Shown: piece after piece, positions 43,688-53,080 of the stretch
How positions within the stretch are numbered: the first letter of the stretch is position 1
Layout: every line of letters begins with the position of its first letter
NCBI RefSeq assembly: GCF_039634365.2
Contig: NZ_CP155079.2
Span: 3,038,001 to 3,102,000, forward strand
Origin: Mucilaginibacter sp. PAMB04168
GTDB taxonomy: Bacteria; Bacteroidota; Bacteroidia; Sphingobacteriales; Sphingobacteriaceae
Length of the DNA: 64,000 bases
Reading direction: 5' to 3'
Position numbers and translations under genes: made by a program
The notes under the pieces: generated by a model
The model's database searches: none
The model's input: only the letters and a program-made list of their open reading frames with translations
Told to the model about the DNA's origin: nothing

Positions 43688-45853
43688 ATGACCAGACCAT
43701 CTGCCTGCGTTATCCTGTTTCTCTTTTTGTTCAACATCACCAACACTAAAGCCGAAGATGGATATCGCCTGTGGCTGCGTTATGATAAGGTTAAAAGCAC
43801 CGCTTTATATAACGGCTACCGGCAGTCGGTTAAACAAATAGTGTTTACTGGTTCATCAGCAACTGCACAGGCCGCAAAAAAAGAATTGTTAGATGGCTTG
43901 CAGCAAATACTGAATTTGCAACCTGCACAGGTAAGTAACATAACCGCAAATGGAACGCTGATTATTGGCACGCCCAAAAGTTCGAAAGTTATTGCTACTT
44001 ATAGCCAGGAACTTCATGAGTCGGGCGATGAAGGCTATTTCCTAAAATCAGCAACGATAGCTGGTAAAAGTTGCCTCTTAATTGGCGGCAACACAGATAA
44101 AGGTATTTTATACGGCGTATTTAACTTCTTAAGACTGCTGCAAACCGGTCAAAGCCTACAGCAAGTATCCATCAATGAAAGTCCAAAAATTAAGTACCGT
44201 TTACTAAATCATTGGGACAACCTCGACCGTACGGTAGAACGAGGGTATGCAGGCTCTTCCATTTGGAAATGGCATAAGCTGCCCGGATATATCGATCCCC
44301 GGTATCTTGATTACGCTCGTGCCAATGCTTCTATTGGAATCAATGGTGCAGTAGTTAATAATGTAAATGCAAGTGCGGTATCTTTAACTAAAGACTACCT
44401 AATTAAAGCGACAGCATTAGCCAATGTGTTTCGCACTTATGGTATGAAAATTTACCTGACCGCACGTTTCAGTGCGCCTATCGAAATTGGCGGTCTCAAA
44501 ACTGCAGACCCGCTGGATGCAGGCGTACAAAAATGGTGGAAAGATAAAGCTGATGAGATTTACACGTATATACCCGATTTTGGAGGCTTTATTGTAAAAG
44601 CTAATTCCGAAGGCCAGCCCGGCCCGCAAACTTATAACCGAAACCATGTTGATGGTGCCAACATGTTAGCCGATGCCTTAAAACCACATAACGGCATAGT
44701 AATGTGGCGCGCGTTTGTCTATGACGATAAGGTGCCGGACGACCGTGCAAAACAGGCTTATAATGAGTTTAAACCGCTCGACGGGCAATTTCGCAGCAAT
44801 GTTATTGTGCAGGTAAAAAATGGTGCTATTGATTTTCAGCCGCGCGAACCTTTTCATCCACTTTTTGGTGCTATGCGCAAAACGCCGCTTATGATGGAAT
44901 ACCAGGTTACGCAAGAATACTTGGGATTTTCTACTCACCTGGTTTACCTGGCGCCGTTGTTTAAAGAATGTCTTGAATCGGATACCTATGCAAAGGGCAA
45001 AGGTTCAACCGTGGCTAAAGTGATAGAAGGGAAAGTAGATAACCATGCACTTACGGGTATGGCCGGTGTAGCAAATATTGGCTCAGATGTGAACTGGACC
45101 GGTCATCCTTTTGCCCAGGCTAACTGGTATGCATTCGGCCGCCTGGCCTGGAACCCGGCATTGAGCTCAGATGCGATAGCTGATGAATGGCTGCGCATGA
45201 CGTTCAGTAACGACAACACCTTCATAGCCCCGGTAAAACGACTCATGCTCAGCTCACGCGAAACTGCGGTTGACTACATGACCCCGTTGGGCTTACACCA
45301 TATTATGGGCACCGGCGCGCACTATGGCCCAGGGCCGTGGGTTAGCGATTTAAGCCGCCCTGACTGGAACCCTGTGTATTATCACAAAGCCGATTCGGCT
45401 GGGGTAGGTTTTGACCGCACCTCAAAAGGCAGCAATGCTGTTGGCCAGTATTTCCCCGAGGTGCGCGAGCAATTTGAGAACATACAGACCACTCCTGAAA
45501 AATACATGCTCTGGTTCCATCACGTGAGTTGGAACTATCCTATGCCATCGGGCAGAACCTTGTGGCAGGATTTAGTTCATCATTATTACCGGGGTGTGGA
45601 TTCTGTTCGCAGCATGCAAAAAACGTGGAGCCTGATGCAAGGCAAAATCGACAATTCGCGTTTTAACGAGGTGAAACAGCTCCTGGCCATACAGGAGCAG
45701 GAAGCCGTATTTTGGCGTGATGCCTGCGTGTTATACTTTCAGAGCTTTTCTAAACAACCTATACCTGCCGGTTACGAAAAGCCTGAACATGACCTGGCGT
45801 ATTACCGCAACAAAAAATATTTCTTTCTGCCTGGCACAGGTGGTGTGCAGTAA
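43688..45853 (+). CDS. GH67 alpha-glucuronidase
   Basis: A 721-residue alpha-glucuronidase of GH67, which removes (4-O-methyl-)glucuronic acid from the non-reducing end of xylo-oligosaccharides. The N-terminal alpha/beta domain (about 25-150) is followed by the barrel with YRLLNHWDNLDRTVERGYAG; only LLNHWDN is quoted as the hallmark. The acid Glu308 is in NSEGQPGP, and IMWRAFVYD-type and MEYQVTQEYLGF segments carry substrate contacts. A weak signal peptide (about 1-22, ending KAED) suggests export, unlike the intracellular GH67 of firmicutes. It is four bases after lacI, so regulator and enzyme share a transcript. Confidence 0.93.
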   Translation: MTRPSACVILFLFLFNITNTKAEDGYRLWLRYDKVKSTALYNGYRQSVKQIVFTGSSATAQAAKKELLDGLQQILNLQPAQVSNITANGTLIIGTPKSSKVIATYSQELHESGDEGYFLKSATIAGKSCLLIGGNTDKGILYGVFNFLRLLQTGQSLQQVSINESPKIKYRLLNHWDNLDRTVERGYAGSSIWKWHKLPGYIDPRYLDYARANASIGINGAVVNNVNASAVSLTKDYLIKATALANVFRTYGMKIYLTARFSAPIEIGGLKTADPLDAGVQKWWKDKADEIYTYIPDFGGFIVKANSEGQPGPQTYNRNHVDGANMLADALKPHNGIVMWRAFVYDDKVPDDRAKQAYNEFKPLDGQFRSNVIVQVKNGAIDFQPREPFHPLFGAMRKTPLMMEYQVTQEYLGFSTHLVYLAPLFKECLESDTYAKGKGSTVAKVIEGKVDNHALTGMAGVANIGSDVNWTGHPFAQANWYAFGRLAWNPALSSDAIADEWLRMTFSNDNTFIAPVKRLMLSSRETAVDYMTPLGLHHIMGTGAHYGPGPWVSDLSRPDWNPVYYHKADSAGVGFDRTSKGSNAVGQYFPEVREQFENIQTTPEKYMLWFHHVSWNYPMPSGRTLWQDLVHHYYRGVDSVRSMQKTWSLMQGKIDNSRFNEVKQLLAIQEQEAVFWRDACVLYFQSFSKQPIPAGYEKPEHDLAYYRNKKYFFLPGTGGVQ

Positions 45854-46024
45854 TACATGAAGGTAAAAGCTAGCAGAACAGGGGTGTTTCATCCAGCGAG
45901 AACTCTCCTTTAATAGTTTTTAAGGGACGTTCTGCAAAACCAGTCCCAGCGCGCGATAAAAATACCTTTATACAGCACGTTCCACAATTCTGAAATTCTT
46001 TACACCATCACCCCGGTATAATCT

Positions 46025-46032
46025 TATTTTTG
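46025..46032 (+). promoter_or_regulatory. -7 promoter element, possibly leaderless
   Basis: TATTTTTG followed by C is a perfect TAnnTTTG match ending six bases before the ATG at 46039. It suggests that the MFS gene has its own promoter and an extremely short leader. Confidence 0.45.
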
Positions 46033-46038
46033 CCGGCA

Positions 46039-47187
46039 ATGACAGAGGTTAGGAACAGGTCGCCGCGGGAGTTGCGGATAGGATGTGCGGTATTTTTTTT
46101 TATTTCAGGCTTTGGCTACTCTTCCTGGGCCTCGCGTATACCATCGGTGCAGCAACACCTAAATTTGTCTGAGGCGCAATTAGGAACCTTATTATTTGCT
46201 TTGCCTATAGGCCTTATGTTAACCCTGCCGGTTACCGGGCGTTTGTTAAGCCATTATGCCAGCCGCACCATCATGATGATGGGTGCACTGCTTTTCAACA
46301 TTGTGTTATTCTTTTTAGGCTTAGGAACCGAGGTATGGCAATTCTATATCATTTTATTTGCCTTTGGTGCTGCGCGCAACCTGTTAAACTTGTCGGTTAA
46401 TGCACAATCGGTAGGTGTACAATCGTTATATACCAAATCTGTAATCACCACCTTTCATGGTATATGGAGCCTGGCTGGCTTTGCCGGGGCTGCTGTTGGC
46501 TACCTCATGGTTCGCTTTAATATTGGTTTGTTTTACCACTTGGGCGCAGTTAGTATTTTGCTTTGTATTACATCCTTATATTTTTATTCATATAGCTTTT
46601 ACGAAAAGCCCAAGCCGGTTGAGCGCAAGCCATTTCTGATACTGCCCGACCGTTACATGCTTAAATTTGCCATCATCTCTTTTGCTTGTATGGCCTGTGA
46701 GAATACGATGTATGATTGGAGCGCTATTTATTTTGATAAGGCCATACATGCTGGTCAATCAGCTTCAACGGCAGCCTTTGTTGTTTACATGGTAGCCATG
46801 ACCACCGGCCGTTTTGCTGGCGACAAATTAGTAGTACTTACTGGCATTAAAAACCTTTTAAATTACAGTGGCTGGTTTATTTTTTGCGGACTTACATTAG
46901 CTGTTGCCCTTCCCCACCCTGTTACCGCTGGTTTGGGATTTATACTGGTTGGTTTGGGTGTATCATGCGTTGTGCCGCTGGTTTTCAGTATTGCAGGCAA
47001 ATCGGCTAAACTAAGCAGCGGTGCCGCTATTGCGTCTATATCTACCATCGGTTATTTTGGTTTTTTACTGGTGCCGCCTGTTATTGGTTACATGGCGCAA
47101 GCTTTTGGTATGCGGTGGTCGTTCGGATTGATTGCCTTATTGGGTGGGCTGATTGTGTTGATGGTTAGAAAAATTGAGGAAGAGTAA
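46039..47187 (+). CDS. MFS transporter (YbjJ-like)
   Basis: A 382-residue major facilitator with about 12 membrane helices. The N-terminal motif SGFGYSSWASRIPSVQQHLNLSE, quoted only as SSWASRIPSV, is typical of the YbjJ-type group; a charged loop joins the halves near 195-205 (KPKPVERKP). The TTG three codons earlier overlaps the promoter element, so the ATG is used. Members of this group have no firm substrate. Location after GH67 makes a sugar or uronate plausible, but there is no operator of the xylan type in front of it. Confidence 0.8.
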   Translation: MTEVRNRSPRELRIGCAVFFFISGFGYSSWASRIPSVQQHLNLSEAQLGTLLFALPIGLMLTLPVTGRLLSHYASRTIMMMGALLFNIVLFFLGLGTEVWQFYIILFAFGAARNLLNLSVNAQSVGVQSLYTKSVITTFHGIWSLAGFAGAAVGYLMVRFNIGLFYHLGAVSILLCITSLYFYSYSFYEKPKPVERKPFLILPDRYMLKFAIISFACMACENTMYDWSAIYFDKAIHAGQSASTAAFVVYMVAMTTGRFAGDKLVVLTGIKNLLNYSGWFIFCGLTLAVALPHPVTAGLGFILVGLGVSCVVPLVFSIAGKSAKLSSGAAIASISTIGYFGFLLVPPVIGYMAQAFGMRWSFGLIALLGGLIVLMVRKIEEE

Positions 47188-47195
47188 AATTTCAA

Positions 47196-47879
47196 TTATG
47201 TTTTAGAAAGCAGATGCTGTCTATACGCGTCTGCGCCTAATCTTTTAACTGTATTCACATTCAGGATTAAATTATTTGCTTGAATTACTTTTTCTGCAGC
47301 TTTAAACCATGCAACTGGTATTCCGTCAATAATTTTTTGGGGAATAAATTGATATCCTACATCATCGCCCTTCTCAACGATTTTTACAGCTTTTGTAGTC
47401 TCTTTTACCAATTCAGCGAACTCCTTAAAAAACTGACTGTTATCGATGTCCAAAAGCAAAGACGGCTGATTAAGAAATCTTGGTTCGGCCATTCTTACTA
47501 CGTCAATAAAATCTGTAACGGCTCCTTCATTTTCAGAACACCACCAAGCATCACCTTTAGATTGCTCCGCATACTCACCTTTTAATAGCTGCTGTCGTTC
47601 TTCCAATGTGAGGAACGAACCAACTCTTTTGTAAATCTGCCTGGGTATATCTAATCCTACAAGGCCCCACGTTGTCGTCCGTGATATATAAAATGATGCT
47701 GTAAATAAATTATCATAGTACCTAGAGATTGTGAATCCCAAGGTTAGGTAATACTGTTCTTGAATTATCTTGATAAAAAGTCCTTGTGCAGGTGTAATGG
47801 TGTCAGGCAACTCTCTATAACCTAATTCTTCCAATCCGGTTTTAGTTGATTTAAGTAGACACGCTTTGTTTAATTTCAT
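47196..47879 (-). CDS. hypothetical protein
   Basis: A 227-residue soluble protein without signal peptide or membrane segment. The start MKLNKACLLKSTKTGLEELGY and the following strands (YYLTLGFTISRYYDNLFTAS) have the feel of small DUF4304-type proteins, but I cannot assign a family with confidence. The C-terminal half is helical. It is convergent with the MFS gene (eight bases apart) and on the same strand as the symporter gene, separated from it by a terminator. Nothing links it to xylan use. Confidence 0.55.
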   Translation of the reverse strand: MKLNKACLLKSTKTGLEELGYRELPDTITPAQGLFIKIIQEQYYLTLGFTISRYYDNLFTASFYISRTTTWGLVGLDIPRQIYKRVGSFLTLEERQQLLKGEYAEQSKGDAWWCSENEGAVTDFIDVVRMAEPRFLNQPSLLLDIDNSQFFKEFAELVKETTKAVKIVEKGDDVGYQFIPQKIIDGIPVAWFKAAEKVIQANNLILNVNTVKRLGADAYRQHLLSKT

Positions 47880-47951
47880 AGAGGATGGTCTATCACATAG
47901 TAATTTAGAGGAATAGACGGATTTTCAATTTATTATCCAGGTACCACAAAA

Positions 47952-47982
47952 AAGGCGGCTATCTGGAGAGGTAAGCCGCCTT
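47952..47982 (-). terminator. terminator of the xylB-xylA-symporter operon
   Basis: A perfect 9-bp GC-rich stem (47952-47960 and 47974-47982) with a 13-base loop, followed on the minus strand by a T run. It ends the operon whose last gene stops at 48005. Confidence 0.85.
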
Positions 47983-48004
47983 ATATCATTTTGTCAATTA
48001 GGGC

Positions 48005-49675
48005 TTACCAAAGTAAGGTATAAATAGCTACTAAGATACCACAAATGATCAATGAACCGATAGCAAATGAGTTAGAGGTTTTGAACATTGAAGCATCCAC
48101 ATCCAAGCCGTTGGTTTTAACGCCACGAGATGTTTCGATGGTGCTAATGATCCACATACCAATAATACAGATGATAAACACAAAGCCCATACGGTCAAGG
48201 AACGGTATCTCGTATAAACCACTGTCGGCACTTTTTACAGCAAAACCAATCGGTTCTAAGAATGACAGATCCATAAACTCTGGTAAAAATTTAAATAATA
48301 CCGAGAATATGAAACCGCCTATAGTTGCGAAGAGGGCTGCATTTGATGTTGCTTTTTTCCAAAAGAAGCCTAGGATAAACATGGCAAAGATACCCGGGGA
48401 TACAAATCCTGTATACTCCTGAATAAAGGTAAAGCCACCTTTTTTGTCAATACCCAGGAATGGAGAGATAACCACACCTAATATCATGGCCACAACAACG
48501 GTTATTTTACCTACCGTTACCAATTTATAATCCGGCGTTTCAGGCTTCAGCTTTTTGAAAATATCAAGCGTAAATATGGTTGCAATACTGTTTGCTTTAC
48601 CTGCCAAAGAAGCCACTACTGCCGCTGTTAACGCCGCAAATGATAAGCCTTTAAAGCCGGTTGGCAGTAAGTTTAACAACACCGGATAGGCGTTATCGGG
48701 ATTAGCTTTTAAGCTATTCTGCGCATCGCCTGCAAACACTTGATCTTTGTATAGCACGTAAGCCGCAATACCAGGCAACACCACAATTAATGGCATCAGT
48801 AGTTTCAGGAAAGCTGCAAACAAGATACCGCCACGAGCCGTTTTTAGGTTAGCACCCAGTGCACGTTGGGTAATGTATTGGTTACATCCCCAATAATTTA
48901 AGTTCACGATCCACATACCGCCTAAAAGTACAGTTAAGCCCGGCAGGTCAATATATTTAGGATTATCACGTTTTAAGATCATGTGGAAGTGGTCGTTAGC
49001 CTTTTCGCTCATCACCTTCAACCCGTTAAATATACCTGTAGTACCATTATGCTCGGCAACCAGCGTAACCGCAATATAGGTGGTTACCAAACCGCCTAGT
49101 ATGAGGAAGAACACCTGTATTACGTCAGTAAAGCCAATTACCTTCATACCGCCCAGTGTAATAATTACGGCAAAGAATGCAAGCGCAATTAAACACACGG
49201 TAAAGTTGATGCCTGAGATACCGTTAACTGCAATTGCACCCAAGTACAAAATAGAGGTAAGATTCACAATTACATACAGCAACAACCAAAACACAGCCAT
49301 AATCATAGCAACAGTGCTGTTGTAGCGCTGATGCAAAAACTGCGGCATGGTAAAGATTTTATTGCGCAGATAAACCGGAATGAAGAATATTGCCACGATT
49401 ACCAATGTAATTGCCGCCATCAGCTCGTAAGCTGATACTGCTAACCCCATTGTAAAGCCGTTACCGCTCATGGCCACAAACTGCTCGGCGGATATGTTAG
49501 AAGCAATCAGCGATGAACCTATGGCCCACCAGGTTAACGACCCCTCCGCTAAAAAGTAATCTTTAGATGTTGCATCAGCATTACGCTTGCGGCGATATAC
49601 CCACAAACCATAAACGGCTACAATCAGGAAGTAAATCAGGAATACAGCGTAGTCTCCCGTGGTTAATTCTTTCAT
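48005..49675 (-). CDS. SSS family sodium/sugar symporter, likely xylose
   Basis: A 556-residue solute:sodium symporter with about 14 membrane helices. The N-terminal half shows DYFLAEGSLTWWAIGSSLIASNISAEQFV and MPQFLHQRYN, typical of vSGLT-type sugar carriers; quoted here as DYFLAEGSLTWW. NLNYWGCNQYITQRALGA is the mid-protein hallmark (NYWGCNQYITQRALG). It should import xylose, or a short xylo-oligosaccharide, with Na+. It is third in an operon after xylulokinase and xylose isomerase (50 bases after xylA), which is the main reason to propose xylose. Confidence 0.88.
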   Translation of the reverse strand: MKELTTGDYAVFLIYFLIVAVYGLWVYRRKRNADATSKDYFLAEGSLTWWAIGSSLIASNISAEQFVAMSGNGFTMGLAVSAYELMAAITLVIVAIFFIPVYLRNKIFTMPQFLHQRYNSTVAMIMAVFWLLLYVIVNLTSILYLGAIAVNGISGINFTVCLIALAFFAVIITLGGMKVIGFTDVIQVFFLILGGLVTTYIAVTLVAEHNGTTGIFNGLKVMSEKANDHFHMILKRDNPKYIDLPGLTVLLGGMWIVNLNYWGCNQYITQRALGANLKTARGGILFAAFLKLLMPLIVVLPGIAAYVLYKDQVFAGDAQNSLKANPDNAYPVLLNLLPTGFKGLSFAALTAAVVASLAGKANSIATIFTLDIFKKLKPETPDYKLVTVGKITVVVAMILGVVISPFLGIDKKGGFTFIQEYTGFVSPGIFAMFILGFFWKKATSNAALFATIGGFIFSVLFKFLPEFMDLSFLEPIGFAVKSADSGLYEIPFLDRMGFVFIICIIGMWIISTIETSRGVKTNGLDVDASMFKTSNSFAIGSLIICGILVAIYTLLW

Positions 49676-49725
49676 TTTTTAAATGTATACTTTGGATTAA
49701 TTGGTTTAACTGGCAACAAGTATAA

Positions 49726-51057
49726 TTAAATATACCGGTTAATCAAATTTTCGAGATACTCCTGTTTTCCACTAATGGTGGCAGGTTCGCCGTTTTCAAT
49801 GGCGTAAGCTCTCAAATCTTCTAAAGTAAGCTTGCCTTCCTCAAATTCCTTACCTTTTCCACTGTCGAAAGAGGCATAGCGGTCGGTAACAATTTTGGTA
49901 TAATCTGATTTTTGCAGAATGTTATCGGCAATGATCAATGCCCTTGCAAACACGTCGGCTCCACCAATGTGCGCATAAAACAAATCGGCCGGATCAGTTG
50001 AGTTACGGCGTATCTTGGCATCAAAATTAATACCACCACCTTTTAAGCCGCCGGCACGCAGCAATACCATCATATACTCAGTTACCTCGGTTATATCATT
50101 CGGGAACTGATCGGTATCCCAGCCGTTCTGGTAATCGCCGCGATTTGCATCCAGTGAACCCAGTAAGCCAGCATCAGCAGCTACCTGCATCTCATGCTGA
50201 AAGGTGTGACCGGCCAGCGTAGCGTGGTTTACTTCCAAATTCAACTTAAAGTCGTTCATCAAATCGTATTTCTGCAAAAAGCTTAAGCAGGTTGCCGCAT
50301 CATAATCATACTGATGCTTGGTTGGCTCACATGGTTTTGGCTCTAAAAAGAAATTACCGGTGAAACCGTTCTTGCGGGCGTAATCTTTAGCCGCATGTAA
50401 AAACTTGGCCAGGTGTTCCTGCTCACGTTGCATGTTGGTGTTTAGCAGGCTCATGTAGCCTTCTCTGCCACCCCAAAACACATAGTTCTCGCCGCCCAAG
50501 GCAATGGTTGCATCCAGGGCCGCCTTTACTTGCGCAGCGCCATGCGTTAACACATGAAAATCGGGATTGGTAGCTGCACCGTTCATATAACGCTTGTGCG
50601 AAAACAAATTTGCCGTTCCCCACAGTAATTTAATGCCACTGGCTGCTTGCTTCTCTTTGGCGTAATCAACCAGGGTTTGCAGCCTGCGGTCGTTTTCGTT
50701 AACATCGTTGGTATAATCAACCACATCTACGTCATGAAAGCAATAGTATGGCAGGCCCAATTTGGTAAAAAACTCAAATGCTGCATCCATCTTATCTTTA
50801 GCACGTTCTACCGCATCAGCTTTTTCATCCCAGGCGAAATCATGCGTTGCGCCGCCAAAAGGATCACTACCATTACCGTTAAAAGAATGCCAGTACGAAA
50901 CGGCAAACTTGAAATGGTCTTTTAAAGATTTGCCTGCTACAATACGGTTTTCGTCATACCAGCGGTAAGCCAATGGATTATCGCTCTCCGGACCTTCGTA
51001 TTTGATCTGATCAATACCTTGGAAATACTCGCGGTCGCCTGTTAAAATGCTTGCCAT
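49726..51057 (-). CDS. xylA: xylose isomerase
   Basis: A 443-residue group II xylose isomerase that converts D-xylose to D-xylulose. The signature segments are present: [18 protein letters not shown] with the catalytic His, [26 protein letters not shown] with the metal-binding Glu, [13 protein letters not shown] and a DANRGD metal loop. The start [22 protein letters not shown] is normal, quoted as GDREYFQGI. It is cytosolic. It lies between xylB (129 bases upstream) and the symporter gene (50 bases downstream) and has no operator of its own, so it is likely read from the xylB promoter. Confidence 0.97.
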   Translation of the reverse strand: MASILTGDREYFQGIDQIKYEGPESDNPLAYRWYDENRIVAGKSLKDHFKFAVSYWHSFNGNGSDPFGGATHDFAWDEKADAVERAKDKMDAAFEFFTKLGLPYYCFHDVDVVDYTNDVNENDRRLQTLVDYAKEKQAASGIKLLWGTANLFSHKRYMNGAATNPDFHVLTHGAAQVKAALDATIALGGENYVFWGGREGYMSLLNTNMQREQEHLAKFLHAAKDYARKNGFTGNFFLEPKPCEPTKHQYDYDAATCLSFLQKYDLMNDFKLNLEVNHATLAGHTFQHEMQVAADAGLLGSLDANRGDYQNGWDTDQFPNDITEVTEYMMVLLRAGGLKGGGINFDAKIRRNSTDPADLFYAHIGGADVFARALIIADNILQKSDYTKIVTDRYASFDSGKGKEFEEGKLTLEDLRAYAIENGEPATISGKQEYLENLINRYI

Positions 51058-51186
51058 TATAATTGTTATTAAGTGTTTGTTTTATATTCAGTTAATTTTG
51101 ATATATCGAATTGTATAAGAGCCAATTACCTGGCAAAATGATTGTAACATTACACATTAATCGAATGCATAGCTACTAAGCTTGAA

Positions 51187-52698
51187 TTACTTGAGGCTTT
51201 CTGTCTCAATGGCTTGTTCTGCAATAAGTTGCTTTTCGAGCAGTAACTTCCATTGCTGGTATACCTCTTCAATTTTGTTACCCGCTTGCGGTTCTATTAC
51301 CTGCACCTTTTCCATACCGGTAAAGGCTTCGGCCGGTGAGGTGAATATACCTGCGCCAATACCCGCACCTAACGCAGCACCTACGCTGCCGTCGTTGTTA
51401 TACAATTCAACCGGTACGCCGGTTACGTTTACAAACGTTTCGGCAAATAAATCACTTAAAAAGAGGTTTGCTTTGCCGGCGCGTATTACCGTAGGGTTCA
51501 TGCCATTTTCGCGCATTATATCCAATCCATAACGGAAAGCGCAGGCTATCCCCTCCTGCACCGCCCTGAATATGTGAGACTGGCCATGCAGGTTTAAATC
51601 AATATGATGAAAGTGTACACCTACCAGCTTGTTGTTGAGCATGCGTTCGGCACCGTTACCAAAAGGCAAAATGCGTAAGCCGTTACTGCCAACAGGGGCT
51701 TGCCGGGCAAGCTCATTCATTTGGCCGTATCCAATATTAGCGCCGAACAGGTTTTTAGCCCAACGGTTTAAACTACCGGTGCCATTGATGCATAACAGTA
51801 TGCCTAACCGCTTTTGCTCTTCCGCATAATTAACATGCGCAAAAGTATTTACACGCGATTGCGGGTCGTACGCCAGTTGGTTGCTTACACCGTAAATAAC
51901 ACCCGAAGTTCCGGCTGTAGCAGCCACCTCGCCAGGGTTTAAAACATTTAGGGAAAGTGCGTTATTGGGCTGATCGCCAGCTTTGTAAGCCACCGGTATA
52001 CCGGCTTTAAGTCTAAGCTGAGAAGCTACAGATGATGTTAAGGTACCATGAGCAGAGAAAACCGGGTTTACTGTTGGTATTAAGTCATCAGCAAAATCAA
52101 AGAAACGCATTACATCATCAGAAAGGCCATTTTCTAGGAAATCGTAAAATATCCCCTCAGATAAGGCAGATACCGATGTAGTGATCTCGCCGGTTAACTT
52201 CATGGCAATAAAATCACCGGGCAGCATAATTTTGTCTATGCGGGCGTAAAGCTCCGGTTCATTCTCTTTTACCCAAGCCAGCTTGGCCGCCGTAAAGTTA
52301 CCGGGTGAATTGAGCAAGTGCGACAGGCTTCTTTCCTCACCTATGGCTTCAAAGGCTTTATCTCCGTATTCAACCGCACGGCTATCGCACCAAATAATAC
52401 TGTTACGCAAAACCTCCTGGTTTTTATCAACCAGTACCAGGCCATGCATCTGGTAGGCTATACCTATCGCAGCTATATCCTGCGGATTGTATAAGCCGGT
52501 AGCATGGCACCGTTGAAGAGCCTGCTGAGCCTGCTCCCACCACATATCTGGCGATTGCTCGGCCCAACCCAACTGAAGGGAAATAATGGGTGATTCCGTA
52601 TCCGGATATTGCGCCGATGCCAGGGCCTTTTGCGAATCAGCATCAACCACCGATACCTTTACGGATGACGTGCCGATATCAATACCTAATAGTAACAT
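51187..52698 (-). CDS. xylB: xylulokinase
   Basis: A 503-residue FGGY carbohydrate kinase that phosphorylates D-xylulose to xylulose 5-phosphate. The N-terminal phosphate loop is LLGIDIGTSSVKV; AYQMHGLVLVD and IIWCDSRAV are xylulokinase hallmarks, and the catalytic Asp is in YKAGDQPNNALS. The second domain carries the adenine-binding NDGSVGAALGAGIG. It is the first gene of the xylB-xylA-symporter operon, with promoter and operator copy 4 about 95-135 bases upstream. The product feeds the transaldolase and transketolase encoded at 38-41 kb. Confidence 0.95.
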   Translation of the reverse strand: MLLLGIDIGTSSVKVSVVDADSQKALASAQYPDTESPIISLQLGWAEQSPDMWWEQAQQALQRCHATGLYNPQDIAAIGIAYQMHGLVLVDKNQEVLRNSIIWCDSRAVEYGDKAFEAIGEERSLSHLLNSPGNFTAAKLAWVKENEPELYARIDKIMLPGDFIAMKLTGEITTSVSALSEGIFYDFLENGLSDDVMRFFDFADDLIPTVNPVFSAHGTLTSSVASQLRLKAGIPVAYKAGDQPNNALSLNVLNPGEVAATAGTSGVIYGVSNQLAYDPQSRVNTFAHVNYAEEQKRLGILLCINGTGSLNRWAKNLFGANIGYGQMNELARQAPVGSNGLRILPFGNGAERMLNNKLVGVHFHHIDLNLHGQSHIFRAVQEGIACAFRYGLDIMRENGMNPTVIRAGKANLFLSDLFAETFVNVTGVPVELYNNDGSVGAALGAGIGAGIFTSPAEAFTGMEKVQVIEPQAGNKIEEVYQQWKLLLEKQLIAEQAIETESLK

Positions 52699-52790
52699 GG
52701 TTTATGTATATGTAATTTAAATTCAAAAACAGTGGTTAGTGTATCAATTGGGGCTTACAAAAACGAAGGTAATCTAAAATTTTTGCCTTT

Positions 52791-52804
52791 TGCAATCGAT
52801 TGTC
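52791..52804 (-). promoter_or_regulatory. LacI-type operator, copy 4
   Basis: On the plus strand TGCAATCGATTGTC, with the full core at 52792-52801. Relative to xylB it directly follows the -7 element, as copy 1 does for GH10. Confidence 0.78.
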
Positions 52805-52833
52805 AAAGATAGTTTGATTTTGTTACCAAGCAA
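52804..52833 (-). promoter_or_regulatory. promoter of the xylB-xylA-symporter operon
   Basis: On the minus strand TTG (52831-52833), 19 bases, then TATCTTTG (52804-52811). Spacing and elements equal those of the GH10 promoter. The leader to the xylB ATG is about 100 bases. Confidence 0.72.
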
Positions 52834-53080
52834 GAGTTAGTGTAAAAAAAACACATCAGTATTCTTCAAATTCAGGATAATTTTTGTAACTAGACGTAAG
52901 TGCCGTCCCTAGCATCGGCTCCCTTACAAGTCAGCTCTCGGTTCAATTTACCCTCTGGGCCAATTATTCTGATTGTTACCTGTTAACTATCGATGCTTTC
53001 GTCAACTCCAGTTACAACTTTGTTGTGTATTTTTTTTGTGTAAGCCCAAACATTTTTTACGGCAAAACCTTCATTGCTTT

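Larger units (their letters stand above)
52699..53080. other. divergent regulatory region xylB / treX
   Basis: A 382-base divergent gap. It holds the xylB promoter with operator copy 4 on the minus strand. The plus-strand part before the debranching enzyme gene is open for 36 codons without family sequence and shows no clear -7 element. No other gene is supported. Confidence 0.6.

Noticed and set aside
46017..46022. TATAAT upstream of the MFS gene as a sigma-70 -10 box of the proteobacterial type
   Set aside because: The only TTTACA nearby is 12 bases away, not about 17, and Bacteroidota promoters use TAnnTTTG, which is present eight bases further on.
51058..51186. A fifth operator copy in the xylB-xylA gap
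   Set aside because: The closest sequence, around an ATATATCGAATTG stretch, lacks the CAATCGATTG core and has no symmetric partner.
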